From an uncultured Clostridia bacterium (GTDB lineage: Bacteria; Bacillota; Clostridia; Christensenellales; HGM11417), in assembly GCA_944332455.1 (NCBI GenBank), contig CALVJY010000002.1, forward strand, positions 111,203 through 175,202: a stretch of DNA of 64,000 bases, in the 5' to 3' direction. Under the pieces are notes generated by a model. That model had not been told where the DNA came from and did not search any database. It worked only from the letters and a program-made list of their open reading frames with translations. Numbering within the stretch: position 1 is the first letter of the stretch; every line of letters starts with the position of its first letter. Positions 16,856 to 27,066 of this stretch are shown piece after piece. Made by a program: the position numbers and the translations under genes.

Positions 16856-17249
16856 CCGTTGAATTTTTTAGATTGATGTTTTCTTCCGCTGGGCCGTATT
16901 ACGGTTCCGGAAGGGACCAGCAACAGGCTGTTACTCAAAAATTCAGATTCCTTGAGCAAGTAGAACTTGATCCTCAGTCCCTCTCGTATATCCCAGGGAA
17001 CGGTTTGAGTCGGCGGGGGTGTGGAATTTTGAGCCTTGAATTTTTTCGTCCGGGAAGCCGTTACGGGTTCCGTTCGTAGCAGCGCTACGGGCGGGTTCCG
17101 GAAGGGATTTCCGGCGGAAAAAGGCTGGCTCAAAAACCACAGGAGGCCGACGAAAACCGTTCAAATCGCTACGGGCGGGTTCCGGTTCGCGTTCCGGGGG
17201 GAAAAAGAGCCGCCCTCGCGCTTGCGGGCTGCCGCCCGAAAAAAATCTT
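16856..17249. other. Intergenic stretch between groEL and htpG
   Basis: No supported gene. The phrase GCTACGGGCGGGTTCCGG occurs twice (about 17085 and 17169), and related ACGGGTTCCG fragments recur. No clear groEL terminator with a T-run was found on the minus strand. Confidence 0.4.
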
Positions 17250-18908
<1,659 letters not shown>

Positions 18909-19193
18909 TTAGTCGATGACCGCCAGAATGTCGCTCTGACGGATGATGATCACGTCCTTGCCGTCCAGCTTGAACTCGCTGCCGGCATACTTGCTGTAAA
19001 GGATCTTCTCCCCTACCTTGACCTGCATGGTGATTTCCTTGCCTTCGATGATCCCGCCGGGGCCCACGGCCACGATGACGGCCATCTGCGGCTTTTCCTG
19101 GGCCGCCGAGGGCAGCACGATGCCGCTTTTGGTCTTTTCGTCCGCGTTGACGGGCTCGATGACGACTTTGTCAAACAAGGGTCTGATTGTCAT
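18909..19193 (-). CDS. groS: Co-chaperonin GroES
   Basis: 94 residues from the ATG with GGAGGA 7 bases upstream; a TTG five codons earlier overlaps that site and is rejected. It has the TIRPLFDKVVIEP start and the mobile-loop region (KTKSGIVLPSAAQEKPQ). It ends DVIIIRQSDILAVID. Caps the GroEL ring. First gene of the groESL operon. Confidence 0.98.
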   Translation of the reverse strand: MTIRPLFDKVVIEPVNADEKTKSGIVLPSAAQEKPQMAVIVAVGPGGIIEGKEITMQVKVGEKILYSKYAGSEFKLDGKDVIIIRQSDILAVID

Positions 19194-19241
19194 GATAGCA
19201 TCCTCCAAACAAACTAAGTTGTCAATTATTTTTGCCTTTTG

Positions 19242-19268
19242 CTAGCACTCTATACCGGAGAGTGCCAA
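19242..19268 (-). promoter_or_regulatory. CIRCE element (HrcA operator) of groESL
   Basis: Minus-strand TTGGCACTC, nine bases, GAGTGCTAG. This matches the TTAGCACTC-N9-GAGTGCTAA consensus except for one arm base on each side. It directly follows the expected transcription start, so HrcA binding would block groESL outside heat shock. Confidence 0.92.
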
Positions 19269-19277
19269 TGTGCCTTT

Positions 19278-19306
19278 ATTATAATACAAATCCGCACTTT
19301 TTAAAA
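19278..19306 (-). promoter_or_regulatory. groESL promoter
   Basis: TATAAT -10 (19278-19283) and a weak TTTTAA -35 (19301-19306), 17 bases apart, immediately upstream of CIRCE. Confidence 0.6.
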
Positions 19307-19456
19307 TTGACCCGTTTCCGATTTTTCCGGATCATCCCGGAATATTTCAGACTATTCCGAAATACGGGTCAAAAACCGATCAGATTCTCGTTTTTTCTCA
19401 CTTTTCCCGGGTTTTCGGGCTGAGGTCAAAAAAAATTTTCGGCTTTCACCGAATTT

Positions 19457-19909
19457 TCACCCTCTTTCGAAGCGTTCCACCGAGACGCCGGCGTCCCGGA
19501 AGAGGCGGAGGGAGAACTCGTCGGGGTAGCCGCACTCGTAGACCACCCGCACGATGCCGGCGTTGATGATCATTTTGGCGCAGATGACGCAGGGCTGATG
19601 GGTGCAGTACAGCGTGGCCCCCTCGATGCGGGAGCCAAGCCTTGCGGCCTGCACGATGGCGTTCTGCTCGGCGTGGACGGCATAGCAGGTCTCGGCCTGG
19701 GTGCCGGAGGGAATGGCCAGCTTGCGGCGGAGGCACTCCCCCCTTTCCTTGCAGCTGGTGACCCCGGAGGGCGCGCCGTTGTAGCCGGTGGTCAGGATGC
19801 GCTTGTCCTTGACGATGACCGCGCCGATCTGACGGTTCTCCTGAAAGCAGCTGGACCAGCCGGCCACCAGGTGGCACATCTCCATAAAGCGGGCGTCCCA
19901 CTTGTCCAT
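19457..19909 (-). CDS. Deoxycytidylate (dCMP) deaminase, ComEB-like
   Basis: 150 residues from the ATG with GGAGG at 8 bases; a TTG two codons upstream is less likely. Zinc-dependent cytidine-deaminase fold: the HAEQNAI motif holds the zinc His and the catalytic Glu, and PCVICAK supplies the two zinc Cys. Extra Cys/His residues in the SCKERGECLRRK insert are typical of dCMP deaminases. It converts dCMP to dUMP for thymidylate synthesis. Appears monocistronic. Confidence 0.92.
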   Translation of the reverse strand: MDKWDARFMEMCHLVAGWSSCFQENRQIGAVIVKDKRILTTGYNGAPSGVTSCKERGECLRRKLAIPSGTQAETCYAVHAEQNAIVQAARLGSRIEGATLYCTHQPCVICAKMIINAGIVRVVYECGYPDEFSLRLFRDAGVSVERFERG

Positions 19910-20041
19910 GATCAAATCCTCCCCGGGGCCCTGCCCCGAAAAATTTCGGCGAAAGGCGAAAAAAGCTGTTTCAACCCGCTTTCGCCGTGTTTATAATAAG
20001 GGTATATGGAATTCTGATACGGCGCGGAAGACCTTGTCGGA

Positions 20042-20785
20042 TCACAGGATCCAGGCCTCCCGCAGACCCTTTTCCAGCCTGGCCAGCAGCGCGGGGGCGT
20101 TTTTGAACCCCTTCAGCGTGTGCCTGCAGCCCACGAACAGGGCTTTGATCAGCCGCTTGTCCCGGGTCAGCAGGGCGTGGAAGAGGGCCTCGGAAAGGGT
20201 GAGCATGTCCTGTTTGTCCTCGGCGGAAAGGGTGCTTTCGGCCGAGACCGCGGCCACGATCTCCTGGCAGCAGCCCGACAGCTGTTCCAGCGCCTTGGGC
20301 TCCGAGGAGACGGTCTCCACCCCGAAAAAGGGCTTGCGCTCGGCGGCCTTGGGATCGGCCTCTGCCTTCTGCTCGGCGTAGAGCTGACGGACGGCCAGCC
20401 GGTAGGGACGGATGACCGCGGCGGTAAAGGCCGAAAAGGCCTCCACCGTGCTGTCCGCCTCGAAGAAGGCGTCCAGGAAGGTCTGCAGATCCCGCTCCCC
20501 GTTTTCGAACTCGCAGAGCAGGCAGAACACGAAGGCGGCCAGCTTTTCCCGGCTGTCGGGCAGCACCAGCGTCATGCGCTCGGGCCGGTCCGGGCGGGGA
20601 CGGCGGGCCTTCATGAACTCCACCTCGTAGTTGAAACGCTCCAGCGTGCGCTCGGTCAGGCGGTAAAGGTCCTCCTGCACGGCCACGGTCCGCAGCAGGT
20701 TGGAGATCTTTTTGTCGGCCAGGATGAAGGGAGACTGTGCGAGATCCTCGCAGCGCTCCTCGAACAGTTGAATGGAATCTGCCAT
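20042..20785 (-). CDS. Conserved-looking protein of unknown function
   Basis: 247 residues from an ATG (MADSIQLFEERCEDL) with AAAGGGGG upstream. An in-frame extension of 29 codons would start above the promoter and is rejected. The protein is mostly helical, has no signal peptide or membrane segment, and is rich in Leu, Ala and Glu. Recognisable only are regular helices such as LTERTLERFNYEVEFMKARR and a late CRHTLKGFKNAPALLARL. It has its own strong promoter. No family was recognised. Confidence 0.7.
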   Translation of the reverse strand: MADSIQLFEERCEDLAQSPFILADKKISNLLRTVAVQEDLYRLTERTLERFNYEVEFMKARRPRPDRPERMTLVLPDSREKLAAFVFCLLCEFENGERDLQTFLDAFFEADSTVEAFSAFTAAVIRPYRLAVRQLYAEQKAEADPKAAERKPFFGVETVSSEPKALEQLSGCCQEIVAAVSAESTLSAEDKQDMLTLSEALFHALLTRDKRLIKALFVGCRHTLKGFKNAPALLARLEKGLREAWIL

Positions 20786-20843
20786 GACGGCCCCCTTTGC
20801 CCCTCCGACGGCGGAAGGGACGGCATTTTGGTCACTATTCTGT

Positions 20844-20872
20844 ATTATAAGTGATTTTACAAAATTTTGCAA
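20844..20872 (-). promoter_or_regulatory. Sigma-A promoter of the 20042-20785 gene
   Basis: TTGCAA (20867-20872), 17 bases, TATAAT (20844-20849) on the minus strand. Confidence 0.7.
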
Positions 20873-21058
20873 ACCTTTTGCCCCCTCCCCGGGGAGAGAG
20901 GGGCGAAATTCCGGGCCTCTCTCCCCTGCCGGCCGTCAGCGCCGGGCGAGGGTAGGCCGGCCGGGGGAAAATGAGACAACAATAATGACGGGGAACTTTC
21001 GGCCGGGCCGGAACGGCGGCCCGCAGGGGGTAATGCTTTAGCATTGGGAGGTATCAGT

Positions 21059-21799
21059 ATGTCGAAACCCAGAATCACCAAAGACCACTGGCTGTACACC
21101 ATGCCGGTGGCGCACCGCGGCCTTCACGGCGAGGGCGCGCCCGAAAACTCCATGGCGGCCTTCGGCCGGGCGGTGGAGGCCGGCTATGCCATCGAGCTGG
21201 ACGTGCACGCCACCAAGGACGAGCAGATCGTGGTCAGCCACGACGCCAACCTCTCCCGGATGTTCGGGGTGGACGTCAACATCGCCGAACACACCTATGC
21301 CGAACTGCGCAACTACACCATGACGGGCACCAGGGAAAAACTGCCCCTGCTGGCCGAGGTCCTGCGGATCGCCGACGTTCCCCTACTGATCGAGATCAAA
21401 TCCGAAAAGAAGGTGGGCCGGCTGGAGCAGGCCCTGTACGCCCAGCTGCGCAACTACAAGGGCGAATTCGCCCTGCAGTCCTTTAATCCTTACTCCCTGC
21501 GGTGGTACGTCAAGAACAAGCCCCAGTGGCTGCGCGGACAGCTTTCCTGCTCCTTCGAGGGGTCGGACATGGGCGGTCTGAAAAAGGCCCTGCTCAAAAA
21601 CCTGCACCTCAACTTCATGGCCAGGCCGGACTTCATCTCCTACTCGGTGGGCGATCTGCCCTGCCCCGCCGTGCAAAAGGCCCGGGAGGCCGGAAAACCG
21701 ATTTTGGGCTGGACGGTCAACTCGCAGGAGCTGGCCGATCAGAAAAAGGACCTGATCGACAACATCATCTTTGAGAATTTCACCCCCCGGAAGGCCTGA
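21059..21799 (+). CDS. Glycerophosphodiester phosphodiesterase (GDPD family)
   Basis: 246 residues from the ATG with GGGAGG at 8 bases. Signature residues: AHRG (catalytic His), a PENSMAAF helix with the metal Glu, ELDVHATKD (metal Glu and Asp) and VSHD (second catalytic His). An IEIKSEKK strand follows near residue 115 and GWTVNSQE near 222. There is no signal peptide, so the enzyme is cytosolic, like UgpQ. It splits glycerophosphodiesters to glycerol-3-phosphate and an alcohol. Stands alone. Confidence 0.95.
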   Translation: MSKPRITKDHWLYTMPVAHRGLHGEGAPENSMAAFGRAVEAGYAIELDVHATKDEQIVVSHDANLSRMFGVDVNIAEHTYAELRNYTMTGTREKLPLLAEVLRIADVPLLIEIKSEKKVGRLEQALYAQLRNYKGEFALQSFNPYSLRWYVKNKPQWLRGQLSCSFEGSDMGGLKKALLKNLHLNFMARPDFISYSVGDLPCPAVQKAREAGKPILGWTVNSQELADQKKDLIDNIIFENFTPRKA

Positions 21800-22319
21800 A
21801 AGACCCTTCCGGAAGGGGCCGGGAAAAGGGGCCCTCTCTTTGCCCCGAGGGCCTGAACGGCCGGGCGGGGCGGACGGGGCCGATCCGAGGCCCCGGACAA
21901 GATCCATGAAAACACCCTCCGGAGAGCCTGAGCGGGGCTTTCCGGAAGGGGCCGGACGGGAACGGCTTCCCCTCCGGCCTTTTTCTTTTCTGGGCGTTTC
22001 ATGCAAAAAAACGGCTTTTCACTGCCTTTCTGAACTGATCTTTCCTGCCCGGCGGACCTTCCCGCGCCTCCTTCCCGGGAACTGCCCGGCACCCTTTTGG
22101 CGCGCTCCGGCTCGTTAAGGCGGGGCCTCGGACAGCCTGACCGGCAAAACAGCCGGCCTCTTGGTCCGCCCTTTCTCCCCGCCTTTCCCCAGACTTAAAA
22201 ATTTCTCCCCGGGCAGGCATAAATTTTTGCCGTTGAGCCAAACTATGCTTACCGGGCCGAAAGGCCGGACCCGACCGGACTTCCGATCTCGGAACAAGGT
22301 CCCTTCCTGACTTTTTAAG
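21800..22319. other. Intergenic stretch with GC-rich repeats
   Basis: TTCCGGAAGGGGCCGG occurs at about 21808 and 21940 in different surroundings, together with several GGGCCCT/AGGGCC dyads. No supported gene was found. Confidence 0.4.
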
Positions 22320-22342
22320 AGCCGGGAAGAGCCCGGCTTTTT
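22320..22342 (+). terminator. Terminator 30 bases before the DUF1540 gene
   Basis: AGCCGGG / CCCGGCT stem with a 5-base loop and TTTT. Its position just ahead of a short gene means it either ends an upstream transcript or acts as a leader attenuator for the microprotein. Confidence 0.65.
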
Positions 22343-22372
22343 CCCGGAAAATCATAGAGGAAGGTTTGGACA

Positions 22373-22534
22373 ATGGAAGAGAGAACTTGCCGGAACGGAA
22401 GCTCCACCAAGGTCAAGTGCATGGTCGACAAGTGCGCCCATCACGTGGGCGACTGCGGCTGCAGTCTGGAGAGCATCTGCGTGGGCTGCGACGCCACCGG
22501 ATGCACCAACTGCGAAAGCTACCGCAACAAGTAA
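22373..22534 (+). CDS. Cys-rich microprotein, DUF1540-like
   Basis: 53 residues, too short for a simple length filter. A GAGGAAGG site lies 6 bases before the ATG. Nine Cys are arranged C6, C16, C21, C28, C30, C36, C39, C44 and C47. The segment VKCMVDKCAHHVGDCGCSLESICVG follows the DUF1540 pattern (C-x4-C-x6-C-A/S-x3-I-V), a small presumed metal-binding module found in clostridial spore-formers. It lies between two terminators, so it is made from its own short mRNA. The next gene encodes a ferritin-like protein, which makes metal handling an attractive but unproven theme. Confidence 0.85.
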   Translation: MEERTCRNGSSTKVKCMVDKCAHHVGDCGCSLESICVGCDATGCTNCESYRNK

Positions 22535-22590
22535 CTTTGCCTTGATCGGCCCCCTTTCCTCCCCCAAAAGGGGGGCCAACTCCAACACTT

Positions 22591-22635
22591 CGTCAGCAGG
22601 GCCCGGCAATGCCGGGCCCTGCTGACGTCTTTTCT
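22591..22635 (+). terminator. Very strong terminator after the DUF1540-like gene
   Basis: An 18-base perfect inverted repeat (22591-22608 and 22610-22627), then TCTTTTCTTC. Confidence 0.85.
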
Positions 22636-22766
22636 TCCCTAAGATATGGTTTACTCTCCCCTTTTGTTCGGACCGATTTTTCCGGAGAGCGGTTTAGCGA
22701 GGGGGTAAATTGGGCAGAATGAGGAAGTCGCCCCTCGGGCGAACACTGATTTCGGAGGAATTTTTC

Positions 22767-24023
22767 ATGCCTTCTGCCTTTAACCCCTTTGACCAGAAGC
22801 CCCCGCGCTTTGCCGCCACCGTGCTCAACTGGAAGCAGATCTATCCCAAGTCCTACGACAAGACGGAGACCGATCCCTTTACCAAGACCCGGGTCATCCT
22901 GATGAACGGCACCGAGTACGAGGCGGTGTGGTTTTCCCACCAGTTCCACCGCCACTGCACCAACAACGACATCCGCCGGGTGATCGCCCGGGCCCGCCGG
23001 GAGGAACAGCAGCAGCAAAAGCAGATCGCCTGCTTGAAGCCCCTGGACGAGAGCATCCTGGAGACCACCATCGGCTACGAACAGCTGGCCGTGGATCTGA
23101 CCGCCGCCATGGCCCAGACCGAGCCCTGCGAGTGCTTTGTCAAGGCCCTGAACTTCGCCCTGTTGGAGGACTTTGACCACCTGTACCGCTATGCCGACCT
23201 GCTGGAGATGGAACACGGCATCCGGGCCGAACAGCTGGTGGGACACTACACCGAGATCATGCCCGGCCGCCCCACCATCTCCGAACACCGCTACGCCTTT
23301 GACGACGTCAAGCCCTGGCTGTGCTTCAAGAAGGCGGAGCCGCTGACCAAGCTGCACGCCATGATCATCACCGCCGCCGAGCAGCAGACCATGAACTACT
23401 ACATGAACCAGTGCCAGTTCTACACCTCCGACCCCGGCCGCCGGCTGTACCAGGAGATCGCCATGATCGAGGAACAGCACGTCACCCAATACGGCAGCTT
23501 TATCGACCCCGACTGCACCTGGCTGGAGAGCAACCTCATGCACGAGTATGTGGAATGCTACCTGTACTACTCCTGCCTGCAGGACGAGACCCATCCCGGG
23601 ATCAAAAAGGTGTGGGAGGCCCACCTGGAACAGGAGATCGGCCACCTGCACGACGCCGCCGCCCTGCTGGAAAAGTACGAAGGCAAGTGCTGGCAGCAGG
23701 TCATCCCGGACGGAAACTTCCCGCCGCTGATCAAGTTCCAGCCCAACAAGGACTATATCCGCAAGGTCCTGAAGGAGACCGTCACCCTGACCGCCGACCG
23801 CGAGGACTACCGCGAGGTCTCCAAAATGCCCAGGGAAGCCGACTTTTTCGCCTGGCAGGACCTGGTCAACAAGGACGTGGAGGCCGTCCCCTCTCACGCC
23901 GTCATCGCCAGCTACCAGGCCCAGAGCCCAAGCGGGGAGGATTACCGTTACACCGATTCCCCCTCCCCCGTCAAGGCCCTGCAGGACCGCAAGACCGACA
24001 ACACCACGCTCGGCCGGGCCTGA
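22767..24023 (+). CDS. Ferritin-like four-helix diiron protein of unknown function
   Basis: 418 residues from the ATG with GGAGG at 8 bases; a longer frame from 22710 lacks one. No signal peptide. Two helix pairs each carry a Glu followed about 30 residues later by E-x-x-H: AEQQTMNYYMNQ then MIEEQHVTQY, and HEYVECYLYY then LEQEIGHLHDA (roughly residues 210-310). That is the ligand set of a ferritin-like diiron centre. A further helix, LEDFDHLYRYADLLEMEHG, may be part of the bundle. The N-terminal 110 and C-terminal 90 residues are unfamiliar. It could be an oxidase, peroxide-scavenging or iron-storage protein. Confidence 0.75.
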   Translation: MPSAFNPFDQKPPRFAATVLNWKQIYPKSYDKTETDPFTKTRVILMNGTEYEAVWFSHQFHRHCTNNDIRRVIARARREEQQQQKQIACLKPLDESILETTIGYEQLAVDLTAAMAQTEPCECFVKALNFALLEDFDHLYRYADLLEMEHGIRAEQLVGHYTEIMPGRPTISEHRYAFDDVKPWLCFKKAEPLTKLHAMIITAAEQQTMNYYMNQCQFYTSDPGRRLYQEIAMIEEQHVTQYGSFIDPDCTWLESNLMHEYVECYLYYSCLQDETHPGIKKVWEAHLEQEIGHLHDAAALLEKYEGKCWQQVIPDGNFPPLIKFQPNKDYIRKVLKETVTLTADREDYREVSKMPREADFFAWQDLVNKDVEAVPSHAVIASYQAQSPSGEDYRYTDSPSPVKALQDRKTDNTTLGRA

Positions 24024-24165
24024 AGCGCTCCGCGCCGGAACGTGCTTTTCGAACAGGGACCGCCGGGAGACGGTCCTCCGCAAGCCCAGAAAGAGCGGGC
24101 GATCCCCGATCGTGGACTGATCGGCCGCGTCGGGGTTGGAAGGTTTTCCAAAAAAGATTTCAAAT

Positions 24166-24235
24166 AGGACTGCCGCAGATTTTTCTGCGGCAGTCCTGTT
24201 TTTTGCTGTGACCGGCCTTTCCCGGCCGGTTTTTG
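24166..24235 (+). terminator. Two tandem terminators after the ferritin-like gene
   Basis: First: a 14-base stem 24166-24179/24184-24197 followed by six T. Second: ACCGGCC/GGCCGGT 24211-24230 followed by TTTT. Confidence 0.85.
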
Positions 24236-24386
24236 TACGTTCCCCTCAAAGACTGCCCGACGGCTTTGGACAGGCTGGCCTGGTTTTCTTTATTTCACCA
24301 AGATCTCCTTGAAAGCCGTTCGCTGCCGCGTCGGTTTCGGGCCAATCGGCGAAAATCTGACGCATACGCAATTTTCTTGCGCCGCC

Positions 24387-24641
24387 TCACGCCCTCAGGG
24401 GGCGGACGCTGCCCCGGGGACCGAGGGAAAACAGCCCGCCGAAGGAATAGTAGTTGTCCATGCCCAAGAGCCGCCGGACGGCGGGGAGGGCGGCGTGCGG
24501 GAATTTGACGGACAGGCCGCAGCCCAGCGAGGCCTGCCGGGGGGTGTTGACCACCTCGGCGGGGATCCGGAGCGCCTTGCACCGCTCGTAAAAGCGCAGA
24601 GTCTGGGTGCGGGATTTGAACACCGCAAGATCGTATTCCAT
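24387..24641 (-). CDS. DUF3343 protein (putative selenium/sulfur carrier-like)
   Basis: 84 residues, AAAGGAG 8 bases before the ATG. The start EYDLAVFKSRTQTLRFYERCKALRI and the VVNTPRQASLGCGLSVKF segment, with one Cys near residue 41, are typical of DUF3343. Members occur beside YedF, SelD or class-V aminotransferases and are thought to carry persulfide or selenide on that Cys. A cysteine-desulfurase-like gene starts 591 bases away on the opposite strand, consistent with such a role. No yedF or selD is in the window. Confidence 0.8.
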   Translation of the reverse strand: MEYDLAVFKSRTQTLRFYERCKALRIPAEVVNTPRQASLGCGLSVKFPHAALPAVRRLLGMDNYYSFGGLFSLGPRGSVRPLRA

Positions 24642-24700
24642 GGGTCTTTCTCCTTTGGTCGATCTCTCCCCCTGCCGCGCCGAAAGGGTTCTCCTTCATC

Positions 24701-24816
24701 CCCTCCGGCCCAGGCGGGCGGAGTACGGGATAACCTCTGACCTCCGACTCAGGCGGACGAGATACAGGGCAACCCTGCCCTCCGGCCCAGGCGGACAGGA
24801 TACGGGGGTAACGCTG
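24701..24816. repeat. Three imperfect 38-39-base tandem repeats
   Basis: Units 24701-24739, 24740-24777 and 24778-24816 share CCTCCG-C-CAGGCGG followed by ATACGGG-like and AACCCTG-like blocks. The rest of 24642-25220 is GC-rich with further loose copies and holds no supported gene. Confidence 0.65.
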
Positions 24817-25232
24817 CCCGGCCGGGATCCGGCAAGCGGGGTACAGGCACTCTGCCCAGGCCGGGATCCGCGGCAAGGCAGAAAGGCGCCCCGGGCGTCC
24901 CTCCCCGCGCAACTTTGAGGGAGATCTCGCATATAGTATTTTATGATCCCCGCCGCCCCGAAGGTGTCCGCGTTCCGGCCATGGAAAGGCTTTTCGACCT
25001 GCCGCCTCCGGCCCGAAGGCATGCGATCTTCCGATCCGGCCCGCACCGAAAGCCGCTCCCCGGCACATAGGTGGCCGGCCCGATGCGGACAGTTCCCCAA
25101 AACGGCTCTGCACGCCGAGATCAGCGGGAAAAGAAGGCCCCGCAGACCGAAAGCCGAAAGAGGGAATACGACAAACCGGGGAACCAACGGACCCGCCGGA
25201 AGCCGATCACACGGGCCGAAAGAGGAGGAATG

Positions 25233-26357
25233 ATGATCTACCTGGACAACGCCGCCACCGGCGGATTTCTGCCCCGCCCGGTCCTCGAGGCCGTGGCCGA
25301 GGCTTTGACGCACCCCGCCAATCCCGGCCGCAGCGCCCACGAGGCCTCCCTTTCCGCCCTGGCGCGGGTCACCGAGGCCCGGTCCGCCCTGGCCGACGCC
25401 ATGGGCTTTTACGACCCCGCCCGGGTGATCTTTACCAAAAACTGCACCGAGGCGCTGAATCTGGCCATCTTCGGCACCCTGCGGCGGGGCGGGCATGTGA
25501 TCTCCACGGTGCTGGAGCACAATTCGGTCCTCCGTCCCCTGTTCGAACTCCGACGGCGGGGATGGATCACCCTCTCTCTGGCCGAGCCGGACCAAACGGG
25601 GCGGGTGGGTGTTCGCCAGATCCTCCCCCTGCTGCGGCCGGACACCTACCTGCTGGCCGTGACGGCCTGCTCCAACGTCACCGGCGGGGGCGGGGAGCTG
25701 GAGGAACTCGGGGGCCTCTGCCGGGCCAGGGGTCTGCTCTTTCTGGTCGACGGCGCCCAGGCCGCCGGACACTTTCCCCTGCGGATGCAGAATTGGGGCA
25801 TCCGCCTGCTGGCCCTGCCCGGACACAAGGGTCTGCTGGGGCCCCAGGGGACGGGCGCCCTGCTCTTTGACGACTCGGTCCCCCTGCAGCCGGTCTCCTT
25901 CGGGGGGACGGGCACCGACAGCGCCTCGGTCTTTCAGCCCTCCCTGCCCCCCGAGGCCTTCGAGAGCGGCACGCTGAACCTGCCCGGCATCGCGGGCTGG
26001 TCGGCCGGGCTCAACTTTCTGAAGGACAACCGCGCTGCCCTGAAAAAGCGGATGACCGACCTGACGGCAGCCCTGGACGAGGGCCTGCGCCGGATCCCCG
26101 GCCTCACCCTCTTTTCGGTGCCCAACGAATGCGGCATCTTCAGCTTCCTGCTGGAGGGGCAGACCTCCTCGGAGACCGCCGATCTGCTGGCCCGGGAGGG
26201 GATCTGCGTGCGGGGCGGGCTGCACTGCGCCCCCAAGGTCCACGCCTTTTTGCGGACCTCGGAGCGCGGCCTGGTGCGGGCCAGCCTCTCCCCCTTCAAC
26301 ACCCTGAACGAAGTCGAAACCTTTTTGAAGACTTTGGCGCGCATCCGGACGGGCTGA
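25233..26357 (+). CDS. Cysteine desulfurase-family PLP-dependent aminotransferase (class V)
   Basis: 374 residues from the second of two adjacent ATGs, 4 bases after AGGAGG; the upstream frame extension has intergenic composition. Class V features: N-terminal IYLDNAATG, FTKNCTEALNLA near residue 65, VLEHNS with the PLP-stacking His near 93, VDGAQAAGH, and the PLP lysine in LPGHKG near 198. The catalytic Cys lies in GLHCAPK near residue 331, in the short-loop arrangement of the selenium/sulfur-associated desulfurase subfamily. It takes sulfur, or selenium, from cysteine. It probably works with the DUF3343 protein encoded divergently. Confidence 0.9.
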   Translation: MIYLDNAATGGFLPRPVLEAVAEALTHPANPGRSAHEASLSALARVTEARSALADAMGFYDPARVIFTKNCTEALNLAIFGTLRRGGHVISTVLEHNSVLRPLFELRRRGWITLSLAEPDQTGRVGVRQILPLLRPDTYLLAVTACSNVTGGGGELEELGGLCRARGLLFLVDGAQAAGHFPLRMQNWGIRLLALPGHKGLLGPQGTGALLFDDSVPLQPVSFGGTGTDSASVFQPSLPPEAFESGTLNLPGIAGWSAGLNFLKDNRAALKKRMTDLTAALDEGLRRIPGLTLFSVPNECGIFSFLLEGQTSSETADLLAREGICVRGGLHCAPKVHAFLRTSERGLVRASLSPFNTLNEVETFLKTLARIRTG

Positions 26358-26364
26358 ACCATTC

Positions 26365-26425
26365 AGGCGGGCCGAACCCCGAGGGAATTTCAGCGCACTT
26401 CCGGGAGGGCTGAAACGCCTTTTTT
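26365..26425 (+). terminator. Terminator after the cysteine-desulfurase gene
   Basis: Nested arms AGGCG...CGCCT and TTTCAGC...GCTGAAA, followed by a T-run at 26419-26425. The remaining 26426-26740 is GC-rich without a supported gene. Confidence 0.6.
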
Positions 26426-26740
26426 CAACGATCACCGGCGAATAAAACGGCTTTGGCGGAGCCAAGGGCCGGAACGGCAAAAATCCTATCCTTGCGCATC
26501 TGTGCAGGGCAGGCAAATCAGCTCCGAATATTGGCCCCGGCCGGGATTTTTCCCCGTCCCGCTGTTTTAAAGGACCGCAAAGGCAACTGCACACGATCCC
26601 AAGCGCCGCCTGAGTTTCTTGCGGCTCAGAACGCCGGCCGAAGTTTCCCTCGGCGCGCCAAACGGGCGCAAGCCATAGCAACGGATGGCAGCCCCAAAAG
26701 GCGACCGATGCTCTGCCCGGCCACCCGGCTCTCGCGGCAC

Positions 26741-26766
26741 AAAAAAAGAGGGCTCAGGCCCTCTTC
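26741..26766 (-). terminator. Terminator of the 94-residue gene
   Basis: Minus-strand AGAGGGC / GCCCTCT stem with a 4-base loop and seven T. Confidence 0.8.
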
Positions 26767-26781
26767 AAGGTTGCGGAGGCC

Positions 26782-27066
26782 TCAGCCGAGGCCCAGCTGT
26801 TTTAAGACCAGATCGAGCTGACGGCGCTGCTCTCCGTTGAGCCCGGGGCGGATCTGGGCCGCAAAACGGCGGATGCCCTCGGGGTCAAAGCTGCCGTCCT
26901 TCCGGGAAGCCGCCGCCTCACGGAGGATCTCGCCCATGATCTGATCCTGACCCATGCCCTCGTAGCGCTTGGCGAAGGCCGCGGCCTGTTCGGCGTCGAA
27001 CCCTCCTCCGGTCTCCCCGGCGGCCTCGGTCCGCTGCTCCTTGAAGTCCTTGAAATCCCGTTTCAT
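26782..27066 (-). CDS. Small soluble protein of unknown function
   Basis: 94 residues, AAGGAGG 7 bases before the ATG (MKRDFKDFKEQ). It is charged, helical and without membrane segments. The region FAKRYEGMGQDQIMGEILREAAASRKDG and the following LNGEQRRQLDLVLKQL look like two helix pairs. It is divergent from the Gly/Ser/Asn-repeat protein 550 bases away and may share a regulatory region with it. No function can be assigned. Confidence 0.75.
   Translation of the reverse strand: MKRDFKDFKEQRTEAAGETGGGFDAEQAAAFAKRYEGMGQDQIMGEILREAAASRKDGSFDPEGIRRFAAQIRPGLNGEQRRQLDLVLKQLGLG

Noticed and set aside
22593..24083. A 496-codon minus-strand frame opposite the ferritin-like gene
   Set aside because: It is antisense to a gene with a good ribosome binding site and metal-ligand motifs, and its own translation is Gly/Val/Leu low-complexity.
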